This document shows, one piece after another, positions 1-13,139 of a stretch of 64,000 nt of DNA. This DNA comes from Leptodactylus fallax (taxonomy: Eukaryota > Chordata > Amphibia > Anura > Leptodactylidae), in the NCBI GenBank assembly GCA_947044405.1, contig CAMRHE010000076.1:5748001-5812000 (forward strand), in the 5' to 3' direction. Each line of letters begins with the position of its first letter. Positions within the stretch are counted from its first letter, which is position 1. The notes beneath the pieces are model-generated. The model had not been told where the DNA came from. It did no database searches and was given only the letters and a program-made list of their open reading frames with translations. The position numbers and the translations under genes were made by a program.

Positions 1-38
<38 letters not shown>
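1..38. repeat. (CTAT)n microsatellite, cut by window edge
   Basis: Nine and a half perfect CTAT units from the first base. The array continues beyond the left edge, so its length is unknown. Confidence 0.97.
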
Positions 39-96
39 GTTGTTTATTTATTCTGTCTGCCTCTGTTTGTTTCATATCTTCCCCCATATCTCAGCC

Positions 97-98
<2 letters not shown>

Positions 99-142
<44 letters not shown>

Positions 143-205
143 TCTTTGAAAATGCCCTTACAATCTCTTTTATCTATCTATTATCTATCTATTATACATA
201 TTTAT
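99..205. repeat. (AT)n followed by poly-T and degenerate CTAT
   Basis: An uninterrupted AT run of about 34 bases leads into a T run and then imperfect CTAT/TTAT units. The short open frames across it are made of Y, I and S repeats and are not genes. Confidence 0.93.
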
Positions 206-776
206 CTAATCTACCTTATTCTTAGTCTCATATCTACCTATGTATCTCAGCCCCAATATTGCTGGAATATTCTCTTTCTATGGTACACATTCTTTATAAT
301 CTATGACAATGCCTTCCCAATATATGACCATAGTTTAGAACTAATGGCAAGAAAATAAACATAAGTATACACATCAATAGTGTTTTTTTGCTAATTAAAA
401 TGCATATTATTCTGGTGAAATGAACCAAAAAGTTTTATGACACCACAAATCCCCATAGAGATGTAGAATCGCAGAGAATAATTGCTCTAAGTTTTAGCCA
501 CTGATAACAAGAGCAAGAGTTTGCAGCCAAGATTTCAGCATCAAATACAATGAGACACTTTAGATACTTGGCAAGTCTTCGAAGACAACGTGTTTATTGT
601 TTACTGACCTATAATCCCATATCTTGCAAACAATTCTGCTGTTAAAAGACTAGGCTTGTTTTAATGAGCGCAGATCATATAAATAGTGTTATTGGGTGCA
701 AGGTTCACAAAAACTTGTGACTGATTTTCATCTATTTGGTGACAGTTTTTAAAGGGAAAAGTTACACTTGACCTTC
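206..776. other. AT-rich sequence, nothing recognised
   Basis: No extended open frame, repeat family or RNA gene seen here. Confidence 0.6.
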
Positions 777-1089
777 TTAAAGGGGTTGTGTGGGATAACC
801 ATTTTTTTTTATATTAGAAGGGGAAGGTGAAAAAAACAAAAAAACAAAAAACCCATACTCACCTGTCCCTGCTGCTCCAGTGTCTCTCAGCATGGTCCGG
901 TCCTGCTAATTCGGTGTTTTCCCGCCGCACGTGACCACTAGGGCCAATAAGCGGCCTAAAGAAAGGACAGGGGACACGGGATGTCGTAGTGTGGTGGGGA
1001 GACACCGGAGCACTGGGGACAGGTGAGTATTTTTTTTTTCTTTTGGTAATAATCTAAAAAAAAAAGGTTACCTTGAACAACCCCTTTAA
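777..1089. mobile_element. TTAA-flanked foldback MITE
   Basis: TTAA (777-780 and 1086-1089) flanks a body whose ends are inverted repeats: AGGGGTTGT...TAACC on the left and GGTTA...ACAACCCCT on the right. A second, internal pair of arms follows (ACTCACCTGTCCC near 856 and GGGACAGGTGAGTAT near 1015). The element has no coding capacity. TTAA target choice is the hallmark of piggyBac, so a piggyBac-derived non-autonomous family is the likely source, by inference only. Confidence 0.8.
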
Positions 1090-1276
1090 AGGGAGTCTGT
1101 GAAGTGCATAATTCCTCATAAATAATAGTGTCATATAAGACCCTTTAATAGGAGCAGAAAGAAACCTGTATGGACACGAAACAAAGAAGCAATGCAGAGA
1201 TAATCATCTTTTTATGGATATGCAAATTAGCCTGCAAGTGCATTGAGGGCGTGGCCTGATTTGCCAGATGTGCACC
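1090..1276. mobile_element. Truncated TTAA element (left end only)
   Basis: The sequence after the shared TTAA at 1086 starts with AGGGAGTCTGT, the same end type as the element at 26779. No matching right end is seen before the next TTAA at 1277, so this looks like a remnant lying between two complete elements. Confidence 0.5.
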
Positions 1277-1643
1277 TTAAAGAGGACCTTTTACCACCTC
1301 TACCAACTCCAGTTCTCTGCATCCTTTAACAGGTGCCACTCCACTGATTCTGAAACAGTTGGAATTTTCTATAGCCCCTATTATTCCAGAGCAATCAATG
1401 CGATTAGTTTCTGCTCAATTATGCTCTATACTGTCAGGTAGATGAAGTCAGGCAGGAGCAAACAGACAGGGACCACCCACCTGACAGAAGAGAGCCTAAA
1501 TGTGCTGAAAGTAACAGAAATGATTGCTTGGGAATAGGAGGGGCTATAAAAAATATTCCAACTCTAATAGAATCAGTGGAGCTGCACCTATTAAAAAATG
1601 TGAAGATTTGGAGTTGGTAGAGGTGCTGAAAGGTCCTCTTTAA
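1277..1643. mobile_element. TTAA-flanked foldback MITE with very long inverted repeats
   Basis: TTAA at 1277-1280 and 1640-1643 bounds an element whose halves are imperfect reverse complements for over 100 bases. The left arm reads AGAGGACCTTT...CACCTCTACCAACTCC and the right arm ends GGAGTTGGTAGAGGTG...AAAGGTCCTCT. The 110-residue reverse-strand frame across it is a by-product of the foldback. A diverged relative lies at about 3796-4085. Confidence 0.88.
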
Positions 1644-1753
1644 GTAATTAGTGCAAAGTGAACCACAAACCACTGGTAGAGCATTTCGCCATGGGGCATA
1701 TATTCTTTGTTCAAATTGGTCAATACAACCATAGGCCATACCACATGAATAAG

Positions 1754-2560
1754 CTGGTGTAGTCATGTTCCCCCTCCATAGACCCTACAACAGTTGTGGG
1801 GACTACCTTGATTATGGTCATGTCCATGGTTTTTATACAACTAATAAAATATATTTTTCATGACTTGATCCCTCCCAAATAATTCTATGATGTAAACCAG
1901 GAGGTTTTGCATGGCCTATAAGTGAGTCAGACGGTCATCCAATAGGCCCACCCACAAAAGAGCCCATGGGCCCATCAGAAGTTAACACATCTGAAGTTAA
2001 AAGTGAGTGAACCTCTTGCTGCAGACCACTAACCATGAGTAAGAGGGTGGTATAATCTGACATAGACTTGTTTCCCCTCCACTGAACCCACAAGTATGGG
2101 GCTGACCTCTAACCATCATGTCTATGGTTCTTATACAACTAACAAAATATATTTTTCATTAAACGATCCCTTCCAAATTATTCTATAGCATAAGGGAATC
2201 AGAAGGGCCCTGCAACAAAAGAGCTCATGGGGTCAGAAGTCAACACAACTGAAGTTTAGAATAGAGCAGACCATTTGCTGAAGACGACTATCTATGAGTA
2301 AGAAGGTGGAATAAGCTGGTGTGGTCCTGTTTACCCTCCACTTCCGAAAATGATGAGGACTACCTCTATGATGTCCATGGTTTTTATGGAACCAATAAAA
2401 TATAGTTTTTCTGACGTGATCCCACCCAAATTATTCTATCGTAAGCAGGTTAGTATAGCTCATAGGGAAATAAGATGGTCTTCTGATGGGCCCCACTATA
2501 AAAAGAGCCCATGGGTTCTATCAGAACTCAACGCTGAAAGCGGAACGGCCCACTAGCCTC
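1754..2560. repeat. Diverged tandem triplication, unit about 260-300 bp
   Basis: Three successive units start at about 1754, 2057 and 2315 (CTGGTGTAGTCATGTTC, CTGACATAGACTTGTTTC, CTGGTGTGGTCCTGTTT). Each continues in the same order through CCCTCCA, a TGTC(C/T)ATGGTT block, an A(C/T)AAAATAT A+T-rich block, GATCCC and AAATTATTCTAT. Unit lengths differ by indels. No coding function is apparent. Confidence 0.82.
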
Positions 2561-3236
2561 AAGGATTCATCATTTTCTTGGGCCATTTCGGAAGATCAAT
2601 GATAACAACAAAGTTTATGGTACAATTATAAAAAAAGACATGATCTACGAGGGATGACCCAAGATATCTCAGTCTATCACTGGTGGAGAGCACAATAAAG
2701 CGTTAAATAATTTTGTGTCGGCTGTGATCATTTGAGATTTAACTATGGCAGACGTTTTATTGACTTTACAATTCAGAAAATCAAGGACCCATCTGATGAC
2801 ATCATGTCTTTCAAGTACAACATTATTTTTCTTAATGTGGAAAGTAAAATTAAAAAACAAATTGTATGATTCAGGGTTGTCTAAATTATGATGTCTCGTA
2901 AAAAATACAATTAGCAAGCAGTTGTTTTAGGATACTATTAAATTGTGTTAAAACACTCATAAAAATGCTTTATTTCGGGCCCATAAAATTAGTCTCTTCA
3001 TAGTAATAATACCACATATTATGCTGTCGGGTTGGATTTTTTATAATGATGAAATGTGATGTCTTTTGATTCTTTATACAATGTGTATTCGATATCTGAA
3101 CATTTCATCTCTTTCCTTGTTTCTGTAATTCTAAAAGACGATAGTATTCAGCTATATATCGGGTCACGTTTATTAAAATTTAAAAAAAGAGTGACCCGAA
3201 TGCCCATAGCTGTCAGTCAGAGATTCAGATTAGTTT
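2561..3236. other. Non-repetitive sequence, nothing recognised
   Basis: No supported gene or element. The short frames are isolated and resemble nothing known to me. Confidence 0.55.
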
Positions 3237-3620
3237 AAAGCTGGCCATGTACTTTAGATAGTTGTTGTAGAAAAGCCCGTTCCTCCAGGTTGCCCCACCA
3301 CTACCCTAAGCACTTGGTTTTGATAAGCATCACTGGGCTTGGCCAAGCATGACCTCAATAGGGAGAAGTGAGTAAACTGCTGCCTGGCAGCCTTGGCAGA
3401 TTATCTCTCTTTGAGAAGCAAAGATTGGACATGTTGAAATTTGCCATGTCCAATCTTGGTGCAAAGGGATCGGAATGCTGAAATCCAGCAGTTTGATCCT
3501 TCTTTTCCTTGATATCTTCCATTGAGGGAATTTGGCAAATGACCGTACACATTAGATGGTTGGCTGGTCCTGTCAAAATCACATTGCTAGGATGACATGA
3601 ACCCAATCTGTGTTGTCACC
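3237..3620. mobile_element. Dispersed repeat, TTTAAAGCTGGCCAT-type start
   Basis: Begins TTTAAAGCTGGCCATGTA. Similar starts occur at about 5886, 7765, 13437 and 18127 in the window, each followed by related AT-rich sequence with a GCTGATTT-like block in several copies. The family is non-coding and its right end is not clearly defined here. Confidence 0.5.
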
Positions 3621-3795
3621 CTTAGGACGTTCATACCTGTACATTAATCCAGATGTTACTCTAGACTGTTCTGATCATGTATGTTAATTTTACTAACATT
3701 CCCCTCTAGATCAAATGTTCATGATCCATGTATGTGAGGTTGGTCTATGTATATGTAGAAAGTGCTGACATGGCTGACTTGAACCATGAAGACTT

Positions 3796-4085
3796 ACAGG
3801 TGACATTTCATCACCTTTGCCAAGTACAGCTCTGTGTATCATGTAATAGACGCATTTCCACTAATTCCAGCACAGTTGGAATTTTTACTCTAACTCCTAC
3901 CATTCCTGAGAAATAAGTGCAGTTAGTTTTGGTGCCTCATATACTGTTTAGATTGTCTACTGTCTGGAGGGCGGTGTCAGGCATGAGCAGGCAAGGGGTG
4001 TGATTCTGACCTCTGACACTGCCTACTTCTGATTGGAGCTCGGAATCACATCCCCTTGCTTCTCTTTGCATACATTTTGCTCTAT
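3796..4085. mobile_element. Diverged half-copy of the 1277-1643 MITE family
   Basis: Shares with 1277-1643 the order CACCT, CCACT(G/A)ATTC, CAGTTGGAATTTT, TTAGTTT and a terminal GTCAGGCA(G/T)GAGCA block. It lacks TTAA borders and a good right arm, so it is an old fragment. Confidence 0.6.
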
Positions 4086-5885
4086 GAATCCTTACTGATC
4101 AACTAAAGCAATTCCAAAAACACTGCATGCATAATGTGTGTTATAGGATTAAATGACTAAATGAATCATGTTCGGTTCTCCAATGTCTGAGCAAAACCAT
4201 GAATAACAAATTTACATCTCGAAGTACTTTGTGATTTATCGGTGCCAAGTTCTTTTCCAAGTGTACGTTTGGACTCCATTGCTCTGAGCAAACAATCATT
4301 AAAGGCAGTTGATATTGTATGTGACATTCTCCTATAGTGTTTGTTGTACCTTTACAATTCCATCTGAGATGTTTTGATGTCCGTGTTTGATGCTTGGTGA
4401 ATGATAGACTTAATGCTTAGCATTCGTCGTCTCTGAACATATGTTTTGCCTTGTTAAGACAGTCACAATATTTTTCATTGGCCGGGTGTTTGAGCTGATT
4501 TATAAACCTCAATTTTGGCTAGGTAGATTGATTTCACAGTAAGACATCTATTCAAGAGAAATGTCTTAAGTAGCAGGTTATACAAAAATCCCCCAAATCA
4601 TGTACTGATGCATACAAATGTAACATGGCTTTGTACAGCCTCTGAGTTGAGCGGAACAATAATATGGCACCCACTATGGTGCTTATGGTACTTCCGGTTT
4701 GATGCAAAGTTATTCAGAGGTTTCTTTCAATTAGCGAATCGTTTCGATGCCATATTACGGATGTATTCCTCAGAGCAGGTGAACAGTCGTACAGGCATGA
4801 GTCAAAACCAGGAGAGGATGTCTAAGGCAAAATCAGAAGACAGAAACGATATCCAGAAGCAGGCCAAGGGTCAAATCTGAGCAGGCACGTCAAAGGCAGA
4901 ATCAGCATTCAAATAGTGTCCAAAAAGCAAGTCAAAGGTCAGTATGATGCAGTCGTGAACACAAACAAGATGCAGAGCCAAACTAGGAACTAAAACAAGT
5001 AGTCGGTGACCTGAGTCAGGAGGGAGAGGTCTTATAACTGCCTCCTCAACTGCTAATTTGCCAAGCCTGGAAATTTCTCAACTACAGAAGCTTCCCAGGT
5101 TGACACAGCAACCTTAAAGGTGTAACAGCTGAACTGATACTCCTGACAATGTGACAATGATATCACAAGGACTCTGTCTTTCGCTGTACAGGAATGAGGC
5201 TTACATAAATCCTGGAGAAGGTGCACCAGACAACACAATTTTATGCAAACCCCAACACATCAGAATCCTGATTGGGCCATTTATGTCCTGGTTTCGAGAT
5301 TGTTCCCAAAACCAGGTATGGAAATTCACATTTGGCAGTGTTTTTCATATTCCTGGTCCTTTTTAGGGTGCAGTTTACCAGGATATATCTGATTTGGTGG
5401 AATTATTTCTTACAGTTCAAGGCAGTCCAGGGCAAGTCTGGGACAGTTGGCAAGTATGAAGTCCAATTTATACCTGTAAAGGGTTTAAGACAATTTTAGA
5501 AGCAAGCACATGTATCCTCTTTCATCTATTAAGACAGTGGTCAGATGTGCTGATTATTTCTTCGGAGAGGGACAATCTACTTAGTAAATTGCTGCCTTAT
5601 AAATACTATTGCTGAAGAAAACTCTACCCACGCTCTTTGTCAGTCGCCATGTAGACCTGTCTAATGAGAAACATCATTAATGTTCTTCTGTGGGAATCCT
5701 AGAAAATAGAACTTTACAGATAAACAAACCTACGGCAGGATTATTTAATATTAGGTCAGTCATTCGATTTGGACTTCATTGTGTGAGGTTAAATATAGCA
5801 AGGTACAGAGAGTACAGTCATATACATTTCCTAAGCCAAAGTTTTCGGACTTTTGGAAAGAATAATGTAAAAAAAAAATGAAGTT
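4086..5885. other. Non-coding sequence with a degenerate CAGG/CAAAG-rich patch
   Basis: About 4780-5030 is rich in loose repeats of GCAGG, CAAAGG and CAGAA motifs, probably a decayed dispersed repeat. The 90-residue frame at 4608-4880 runs through it and has no recognisable domain. No other structure is evident. Confidence 0.5.
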
Positions 5886-6410
5886 TATTAAGCTGGCCAT
5901 ACATATAAAATGATGTTGGCTGAACCTGCTGATTTTGGTGAGACCATTGATTTGTATGGGGGTGTCCTAACTTTTGTCAGATGTCAGAGGAAAGAGGGAT
6001 CAGGCTGTTGGATAAAAACATGCCTGATCCTTTTATTTTCTTCGGAGACCAGTCTACATTTCCATAATAGTTCCATGGAGATGGGGATCCACCGGGACAG
6101 GTTGAATAAATTTTTATATTTTTTCAGTATTTTTGAATACCAAACTGTTTGACTGTTCAGACCCCCAATGATCAGGAGAATGGGGAACTTTTGTCCACCA
6201 TTTTGAATGGAGCAGTGGTCATTCATTTCAAAGGGAGTGCCAGAGATAGTGCTGTCCATCGGCTATATACGGTACTCCCATTGAAATGAATGGAGCAGTG
6301 CACGCACTGCCCCACCAATGCTCCTTTCAAAATGGGGAACAAAATTCCCCTATTCTTCTGATCAGTGGGGGTCTAATCAATTGGGCCCCCACCACTGCCA
6401 TGTTATGGAT
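5886..6410. mobile_element. Fragments of two dispersed repeat families
   Basis: 5886-6010 begins TAAGCTGGCCATACAT and matches the family at 3237 and 13437. From about 6150, GACCCCCAATGATCAGGA and, later, CTGATCAGTGGGGGTCTAAT form an inverted pair typical of the GATCAGTGGGGGTC family seen at 20.3, 45.3 and 57.0 kb. Confidence 0.55.
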
Positions 6411-6520
6411 AAAAGGATTGTCCACAAAGGACAAAAGGTGGCAGAACAGGGCGAACATTAGTTATAAAGAACATGGCATAAAGGGTGAAACATAAATTAT
6501 CAGTAAGTAGAAGATTATGG

Positions 6521-6710
6521 TGGGGAACATAAGGGGACGTTATACTGTGTGGGGCACTAATGGGGCATTATACTATGTAGGCGATCTAGGGGGCTTTATA
6601 TTGTGTGAGGTCATTATGGGACATTATCCTATGTTGGGGCACTAAGGGGCAATATACTATGTGGGGGCCTCTATGGAGCATTATATTGTGTATAGGGAGC
6701 CTGGCATTTT
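6521..6710. repeat. Degenerate minisatellite, unit about 33 bp
   Basis: Loose repeats of the theme GGGGCACTA-GGGGCATTATACTATGT across about six units, with substitutions and small indels in every unit. Confidence 0.75.
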
Positions 6711-9700
6711 AAGACACAAAATAGCACATCATGCTGCACTATTTTGTCAGGATTTTTTTTACCTGTAAAACTTCTAACATAGCATAGCATTAGGCAGGGT
6801 ATACACGACTGTAATACAGACCAATACTACACGCTATATTATAGCTGCAAGTCCTGTTACATGACTTTTATATAGGAGTTGAAAACCTTAAATATTTTGC
6901 GGCCATTGAGTACCTCATGCTAAATTTTTTTTTACTGAAATTGGCAAGCCATCCAAAAAAGGTTGCCCCTGCTTTAGAGAGACCTTGCTTGCACAGATGA
7001 CCACTGCTCCATCCTATAGAAGTTGAGCACTGGTGCTTCATCTGACATATTAACATAATATACTATCTATCATGCTGTTAGTTTGTAATCTAGAAAATAT
7101 AATGAAATTTGTCTTGAAATGTGACCCTTTGACCATATTTCATAAAATATTCTTTGTATTCACATTTAAAGAAAATATATGTTTTCAGCCAAAAATAGAT
7201 GCAGACGTTGACCATGAAATGTACATGGAAATGTAACCAAATGGTACAACATGGTTTCGTAGTTGATAATAATCTTTCTAGGGAGCGAGTTAAAGATTAG
7301 ACGTGGAATGTCTGTTTCCTGTTATAAATGTAGCCCGATTATAAATATCAACTTTTTATTTCACGGTCTAATGAATTAGGACAATCATCTTGTGAAATGA
7401 AAGGTTAGTAAACATTGCGGGTTAAGTAGAGCAAAGGTTGAGTCCCTTGTACAGTAAGGACAAGAAATATTCCTATTACCTTCTGTAACCAATTACAATT
7501 TTTGAGTGAGGTTACATTGTGCCAGTCACTTAGCTCCATAGGCTGCAATTTTGTGACTGGAACCAATGTCGAACAGAATGAAGCCAATTCAATAGTTCAA
7601 TGTGAACAGCTAACCTCAGTCAGGATCTTGACTCAAATTTACTTTATTTGTATTACAAAAAGTCAGGGTAATCCATGACCTAAATAGAGACCTTCATTTG
7701 ACCACATATAAGCCAAAAAATAACCAAAATTTACGGCTTTGATGAACTAGAGCAATGCTCAATGCTAAAGCTATCCATACATGGTAGATATCTCAAAGAA
7801 GTCACCACTACTGTGTGAAGCCCATGGACCTCCAGATAGTCCAAAATATGCAGTTGATTTGGTTAATTATAAAGATAATTTAAAACATATTTTGCAGGTG
7901 AAATAATCATGTCTTAGAACTTAGAACTAGACTAGATGTGCCAAGTTTATCACATTGGCTCACACTGTGCAAAATTTTGTACACTTTGATGGACATGTAA
8001 GAATCGTTCACTTTATGCCATCTCGTGGTTGCCTTACTTTAGCACAATTTTTGCTGAAATTTAGATACGTTTAAGCCACGTCTGTTACATCTAAGCCACG
8101 TCCATGTTTGGTAAGACAAAGTCTAAAACATATAATACATTTACGCAAGACATTTACACCAATTTTCTGGTGCAAGTTGAGTATGAATTCTGATGTATTT
8201 ATTAGCTTAGCTCCCCCATGCTCTGTAACTCTGCTTGAATCTTGACACAATCATCAGATTGGACCAAAAATTGGATGAGAATGACATGAATGCCAGTAAA
8301 AAAAAATCTAGAAATCTAGAAGTATCACTAAAAAGTTGTTCCTTAACAAAATAATACAAAAACTATTTAGTCAAAAACATTTGCACCACTACATAAAGGG
8401 ATTTTTCAGATGAACAAAAATTGACAGTGAGCTGCAAATGGCCAAAGGAAAATAAAAGTGCCCATACACACCTCAATGATACTCTTCTGCTGCTGTTCTG
8501 GTTTTGCCGGGTCCCTCCAGTTCTTGCTCCAGGGAATTGGGGACTGGTTTGGACCCAGACAGCATGTGCTCTTGTATTTGCAGATCACTGCCATATTTTT
8601 TCTACAGCTGAAAACCCCTTTCATTTAGGAACTTTTTGGCCACTTTACAGAACTGCAGACACTATGACTGCGGATCTCAACGACAATCATAAATTGAGAA
8701 TTATTGTTAAGTAGACTGGATGTATTTTGGACAGGTAGAGCAAATTTTTATTGGATGACATCAGATCAACTATTAGCTATCTGCAATTATCCCTAATTCT
8801 ATGGCCATCTTAAGTTAGGAAAGGCCATGTCAGCATGAAGCAAAACAGATCTTTCGACCTATTTTGAGCTGTACCTATTTTTATCTAATTTATCTTAATG
8901 CCTGGTAAATGGGAATGAGTGGCCTAAGGGAAAGTTGATGTGGAAGTAATGTCATTATGTCGACTGGACTCTAACTTACTTGAGCTTGATCAATGTTATA
9001 GCCTCCTCACTCTTTGACATGTTTTGAATACCATTGAGTCCAACATAAGACAAAAAATGCCTACTGCACCCTTTCTGCTTCTGCTTAGTCAAGGTTGGTG
9101 CAGACTACTGTTCCTCAACCACTTGCTCTCTAGCTCCTGGGCTATAACTCCCCAACAAATGACCACTCTAAATACCACTGTGCCCTAATGACAACAACAA
9201 TGTCATGGGATTACTAGAATCCAAACCATATACCCTATTAAGGTATTCTGAGTTAATAGAGGGGGGTCCACTGTTGAAGTTTCTTACCCCTTGGCCAGAT
9301 TGGAGAGCTGTCCTGTCCTGGAGGATTCTGGAGGACCTGTCCTGTCCTACATTACTCAGACAACCCAAGGATGTGATTTGACACGACATATTATGTAATT
9401 ACCAATGTGGTGATGCTTCAGGGAAACTTATTGCCAGGTTCTCTTGCAGATTACAGCTGATCTCTGGAGTTCCTAGTTGGATAAAATTTGTCATCATCTT
9501 ATTGTCAAGCATCTAACAAGTAGGAATTGCCCAGAGTGGAGAAGTCCTTTAATACCTGGTGTCAATGACCAACAGGTTTTACATTTGAAGGTGGCTCACA
9601 AAAAAAAAAAGATGGGGTCTTCAGGTGTAGACTTAAAAATTGGAAAACAAACAAAATTTACCCAATATGAGGACGTTTCTCAGAAACGATCATTTTTGGA

Positions 9701-10807
9701 TTCACAAATGTTTTTGATTTCGAAGTTTTTGATTAATTCAATCTATATTTCTATTGGTCCTAAACAATAGTATTGTCACGACAATTATGTAAAAAAAATT
9801 TTTGCTCATCTCAATAAATTTATCGTCTTGTCTATTGGCTACACATCTGACTCTTCAGTTTAGATCTCATGATATCCTGGAAAAATGATATTTATACTCC
9901 GAATTTTTAAGCTTAAGTATCAAATCTAAACATTTGTGTTGTTTTTACATTTAAAAGCAATTCCCGTCCCTCCAACCTTCTTTTCTGAGTAACATAGTAG
10001 TGCTCTCTCTGTGAGCGCCCGTCGAGACTACAAGGGAATATATACCAATCCCAGGTTTTGTTCTCTGTGTGCAGTCTCTAAATAAGCAAACACTTGAGAG
10101 CAGGCCCTGTGTCTATTCTATATTTTCCTATTATCTTTCAACACGTCAGAGCTGGAGCCCATTAGTGTGACACCACACAAGCTCGCTGCTAATTCGGTGC
10201 TGACGGCAATTTTTGGAATTCTTTGCTGCAGCTTCGGCGTGGAAAGCATTTGAAAACAGAAGTCCGTCTTAACAATTATTGCTGAATAAACCATACAGTT
10301 ATCAAATTTCCTAGGTCATTAGCAGGGAAACACTGAGCATATTCTTCCCTTCCTCTTTTGTATTCAGAGCTATGGAAATAGCAAAATGGCATTTTCTTTC
10401 CATTTGGGAGAAAGATGGAATTTACCATTGTGCAGTAAATATCCAGGGAAGCTAAGTAAATGGTAATAGTTTAATATTCTTTCGTCCGTAGGGATCCAGA
10501 CTGCTAAATACAATAGATCATCGACTTGTCGGAGAATATAATGAATTATAGTACTTTTGGAGAAAAGTACTTAGAATGCAAAAATATGAACTGTGGATTT
10601 TTTTTTTCCGAGTTGAGTCATTGTTTATCCAGTGTTTTACTGAATGTAGAACTTTGTATTATACATATTTGCATATTAAGAATTACAATTACATTTTTTC
10701 TAAGAAAAATGCTTCCAATTTTTGTCTTAAGAATTATCTTATTGTCCCATTGTGCTTTTTCGAGGTCACTTCAAATTGTTCAGAATTGATGTAGGAGACT
10801 TTTACTT
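6711..10807. other. Long stretch without clear genes or repeats
   Basis: Apart from a possible decayed repeat start near 7765 (AAAGCTATCCATACATGG), I see no element ends, tandem structure or RNA gene. The section about 10000-10500 has balanced composition and no repeat signatures, so it is a reasonable place to look for conserved non-coding sequence. Short frames such as 8421-8714 and 9477-9770 are not convincing. Confidence 0.5.
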
Positions 10808-11220
10808 AAAGGGGTTTTTTGTAAGATGCCTATTGATGATCTATCCTTATCGTTGTGGGTCACCTTGGACCCTCACAGAGCAGCTTTTTTTTAAGAGATC
10901 GCAGTTTTCAGGTGAGTGCTGTGACCTCCTCCATGAATACCATAACCAGAACCCTTCATTACCTAGGGGCTGTGGGTATTGCAGCTAAGCCCTATTAACT
11001 TGATTGGTTCTGTTATACACATAGGCCAGTTGACAAATTAATATGACATCGCTGACCTGCAAAGTGGAAGTGGCGCTAAAGCTAGACAGAGCACTCTGCA
11101 CACTTTGAGCAGCTGTTCTGTCGGGCTCCCGGGTGTCAGACCCTCATCAATGAGATATTGAAGACCTATCCTAAGGACTGGTCATCAACATCTACCTCTT
11201 TGAAAACCCATTTAAATGAC
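10808..11220. mobile_element. TTAA-type MITE of the GATGACCTATCC family
   Basis: Starts TTAAAGGGGTTTTTTGTAAG, has ATTGATGATCTATCC near the left end, and near the right end has TATTGAAGACCTATCCTAAGGA followed by TTTGAAAACCC. These palindromic CTATCC/GGATAG blocks also mark the copies at 20.25 and 45.33 kb. Confidence 0.65.
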
Positions 11221-11759
11221 AGTCTGTATCTGATATACTGATATATTCTGTACCTTATCCGTTTTTTTTACATAATACAGTGACAACTCTACTACTATTG
11301 AAACGAGGTGTAATTTGAATATCCTGGTAGTCTCCAACCATCGTGTGCCATTTATAGTACTGGTGTCTAGCTATGTGGAACAAGGACCACTAGGCCCTTT
11401 CATGGATGTTCCATGAATGACCAAGTTGGTTAAACCCTTTTAAAAGGAATTTCTCATTTAGTTTTCACCCTCAAACTCACAGTATTTTTTTCCCTGGTAT
11501 CTTCTATTCTGAATGCAAATTAGGACCTTCTAATCAAGGGGGTGGCGAGCTAGCAGAAGAAGTCAAGCTCTCCACATCCCATCTGGCCTCTTAGTTCTCC
11601 ACTCCCTTGACTTAAAGGACCTAACTAGATGAGTAAACCAATTTATAACCTCACAATATTTGAGGTTCACCACCCACGAATCACTACTATAATCTAAGTT
11701 GTCTTCAGAACCAGATAATAATAATAAGTGGTGACTCTGAGGAGGTGTAGTCAAATAAT

Positions 11760-12235
11760 AACACTAATGTTCACCTTGCCTCACCTCTCCTGTGCTCTCT
11801 TGTGGCATCTGGCGATCCATTGTGGTCCTTTTCGGCCCCCGGGGGGGCCCCAGGGGCCCGGGGGGACATTGGGCACTCGGAAAGAGGCGCCCCCCATGTG
11901 ACCATTAAAGCCCAATAACAGGACTTAACTGTCTCCTGAGGCCCATGATATCACTGGGGAGGCCAAAAGAGACTTGAAGACGACCAAAGTGACCGAAGTG
12001 AAGCAATGGACGCCGTGAGGGAACTCAGGAGAGGTGAGGGAAGGTGAGAATCAATGTTTATTATTTTAACTCGCTTTCCCTGGGCCTCTGCATATTACAC
12101 ACTGAGATTCAAAGAGACCCCAGGGTATAACAAAAACACTTCCAGTTAGGACCGATAAAGGTCCATCCCAAAACTGAACTGGTGGGTGGACCTTGCAAAT
12201 ATTTACGAAAAAAATCTTGCAAGATTCGCCAACTG
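11760..12235. mobile_element. hAT-like MITE, end-truncated
   Basis: Contains the family's paired internal blocks: TCACCTTGCCTCACCTCTCC at left, and at right GGTGAGGGAAGGTGAGAATC followed by a decayed ACACTGAGATTCAAAGAGACCCCAGGG hairpin arm. It ends in TCTTGCAAGATTCGCCAA. Neither terminal YAGAGATG is preserved. Confidence 0.65.
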
Positions 12236-13139
12236 CAGACCTAACAATAAAATTTATTTTTCTGTGGATGACAGCAGACTGGCATTAGAAAGACACCAGG
12301 GATTCTGTAAATGTGACCTAACCTGATATTTCTGTGATCCAGATTTGTTAAATCTAGTATCTAGCACAGCGAGGGTTAAGCCATGACAACTCTATACATT
12401 GTACATAATATTTTTTTTTCTCAGTTACTTCATATGTTATATGATCCTGGGCCTCTGGTGCAATGGTTTAACAGGAACATTGTGGCATGTGATGGAGAAT
12501 TATAGAATACAGACATTTGTCACACAGGAAACATTTTTCTGTTCGTCCAGATGTGCACATTTGGGAGCAATATATTTTTAATTTGTATTGCAGGAGAATT
12601 GTCCGTCACAGTCCAGTCCACGCGTTTAGCAGAAAACAGCCAGAGCATAGCACATCTACTACATGCTACATACTGCATTACATCTTTGAGAACATAATAA
12701 GGATGCAAAACAGCTGATGGCGACGTGCCAGCGCTAACTTGGCCATCAGTTATGGTATTACCCTTTTTATTAAATTTTAATTTTATCTAACAATGCACTA
12801 TGGATTTTATAACCAGAAATCTGCTATTTCCATAAGTAGATTGTGAAGGGATGCCTAACTACATTATACCCTACTTAATGGCTCCCTTTTGGCTTGGCAT
12901 GTCTAAGAAGATGCCTACTTAAGTTTTCATTGAAAGATTGGATGGTAACAATCGCTGGATGATGAGGATCGTTTCCATCAACTAGAGGAATTGTTATCAT
13001 TTTCATAAAGAAGCCACCATGACAATCAACGTATTGGATCCCTGTTGTAACCATTTAGACGTTCCAGACTCTATGGGGAAAATGTGGTATTACAAAGCAG
13101 CCATTCAGTTGAATGGTCTTATATACATGGATGGTTTGA
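12236..13139. other. Nothing recognised
   Basis: AT-rich, no supported gene, RNA or element. Short overlapping frames at 12399-12717 run on both strands and lack any recognisable domain. Confidence 0.5.
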
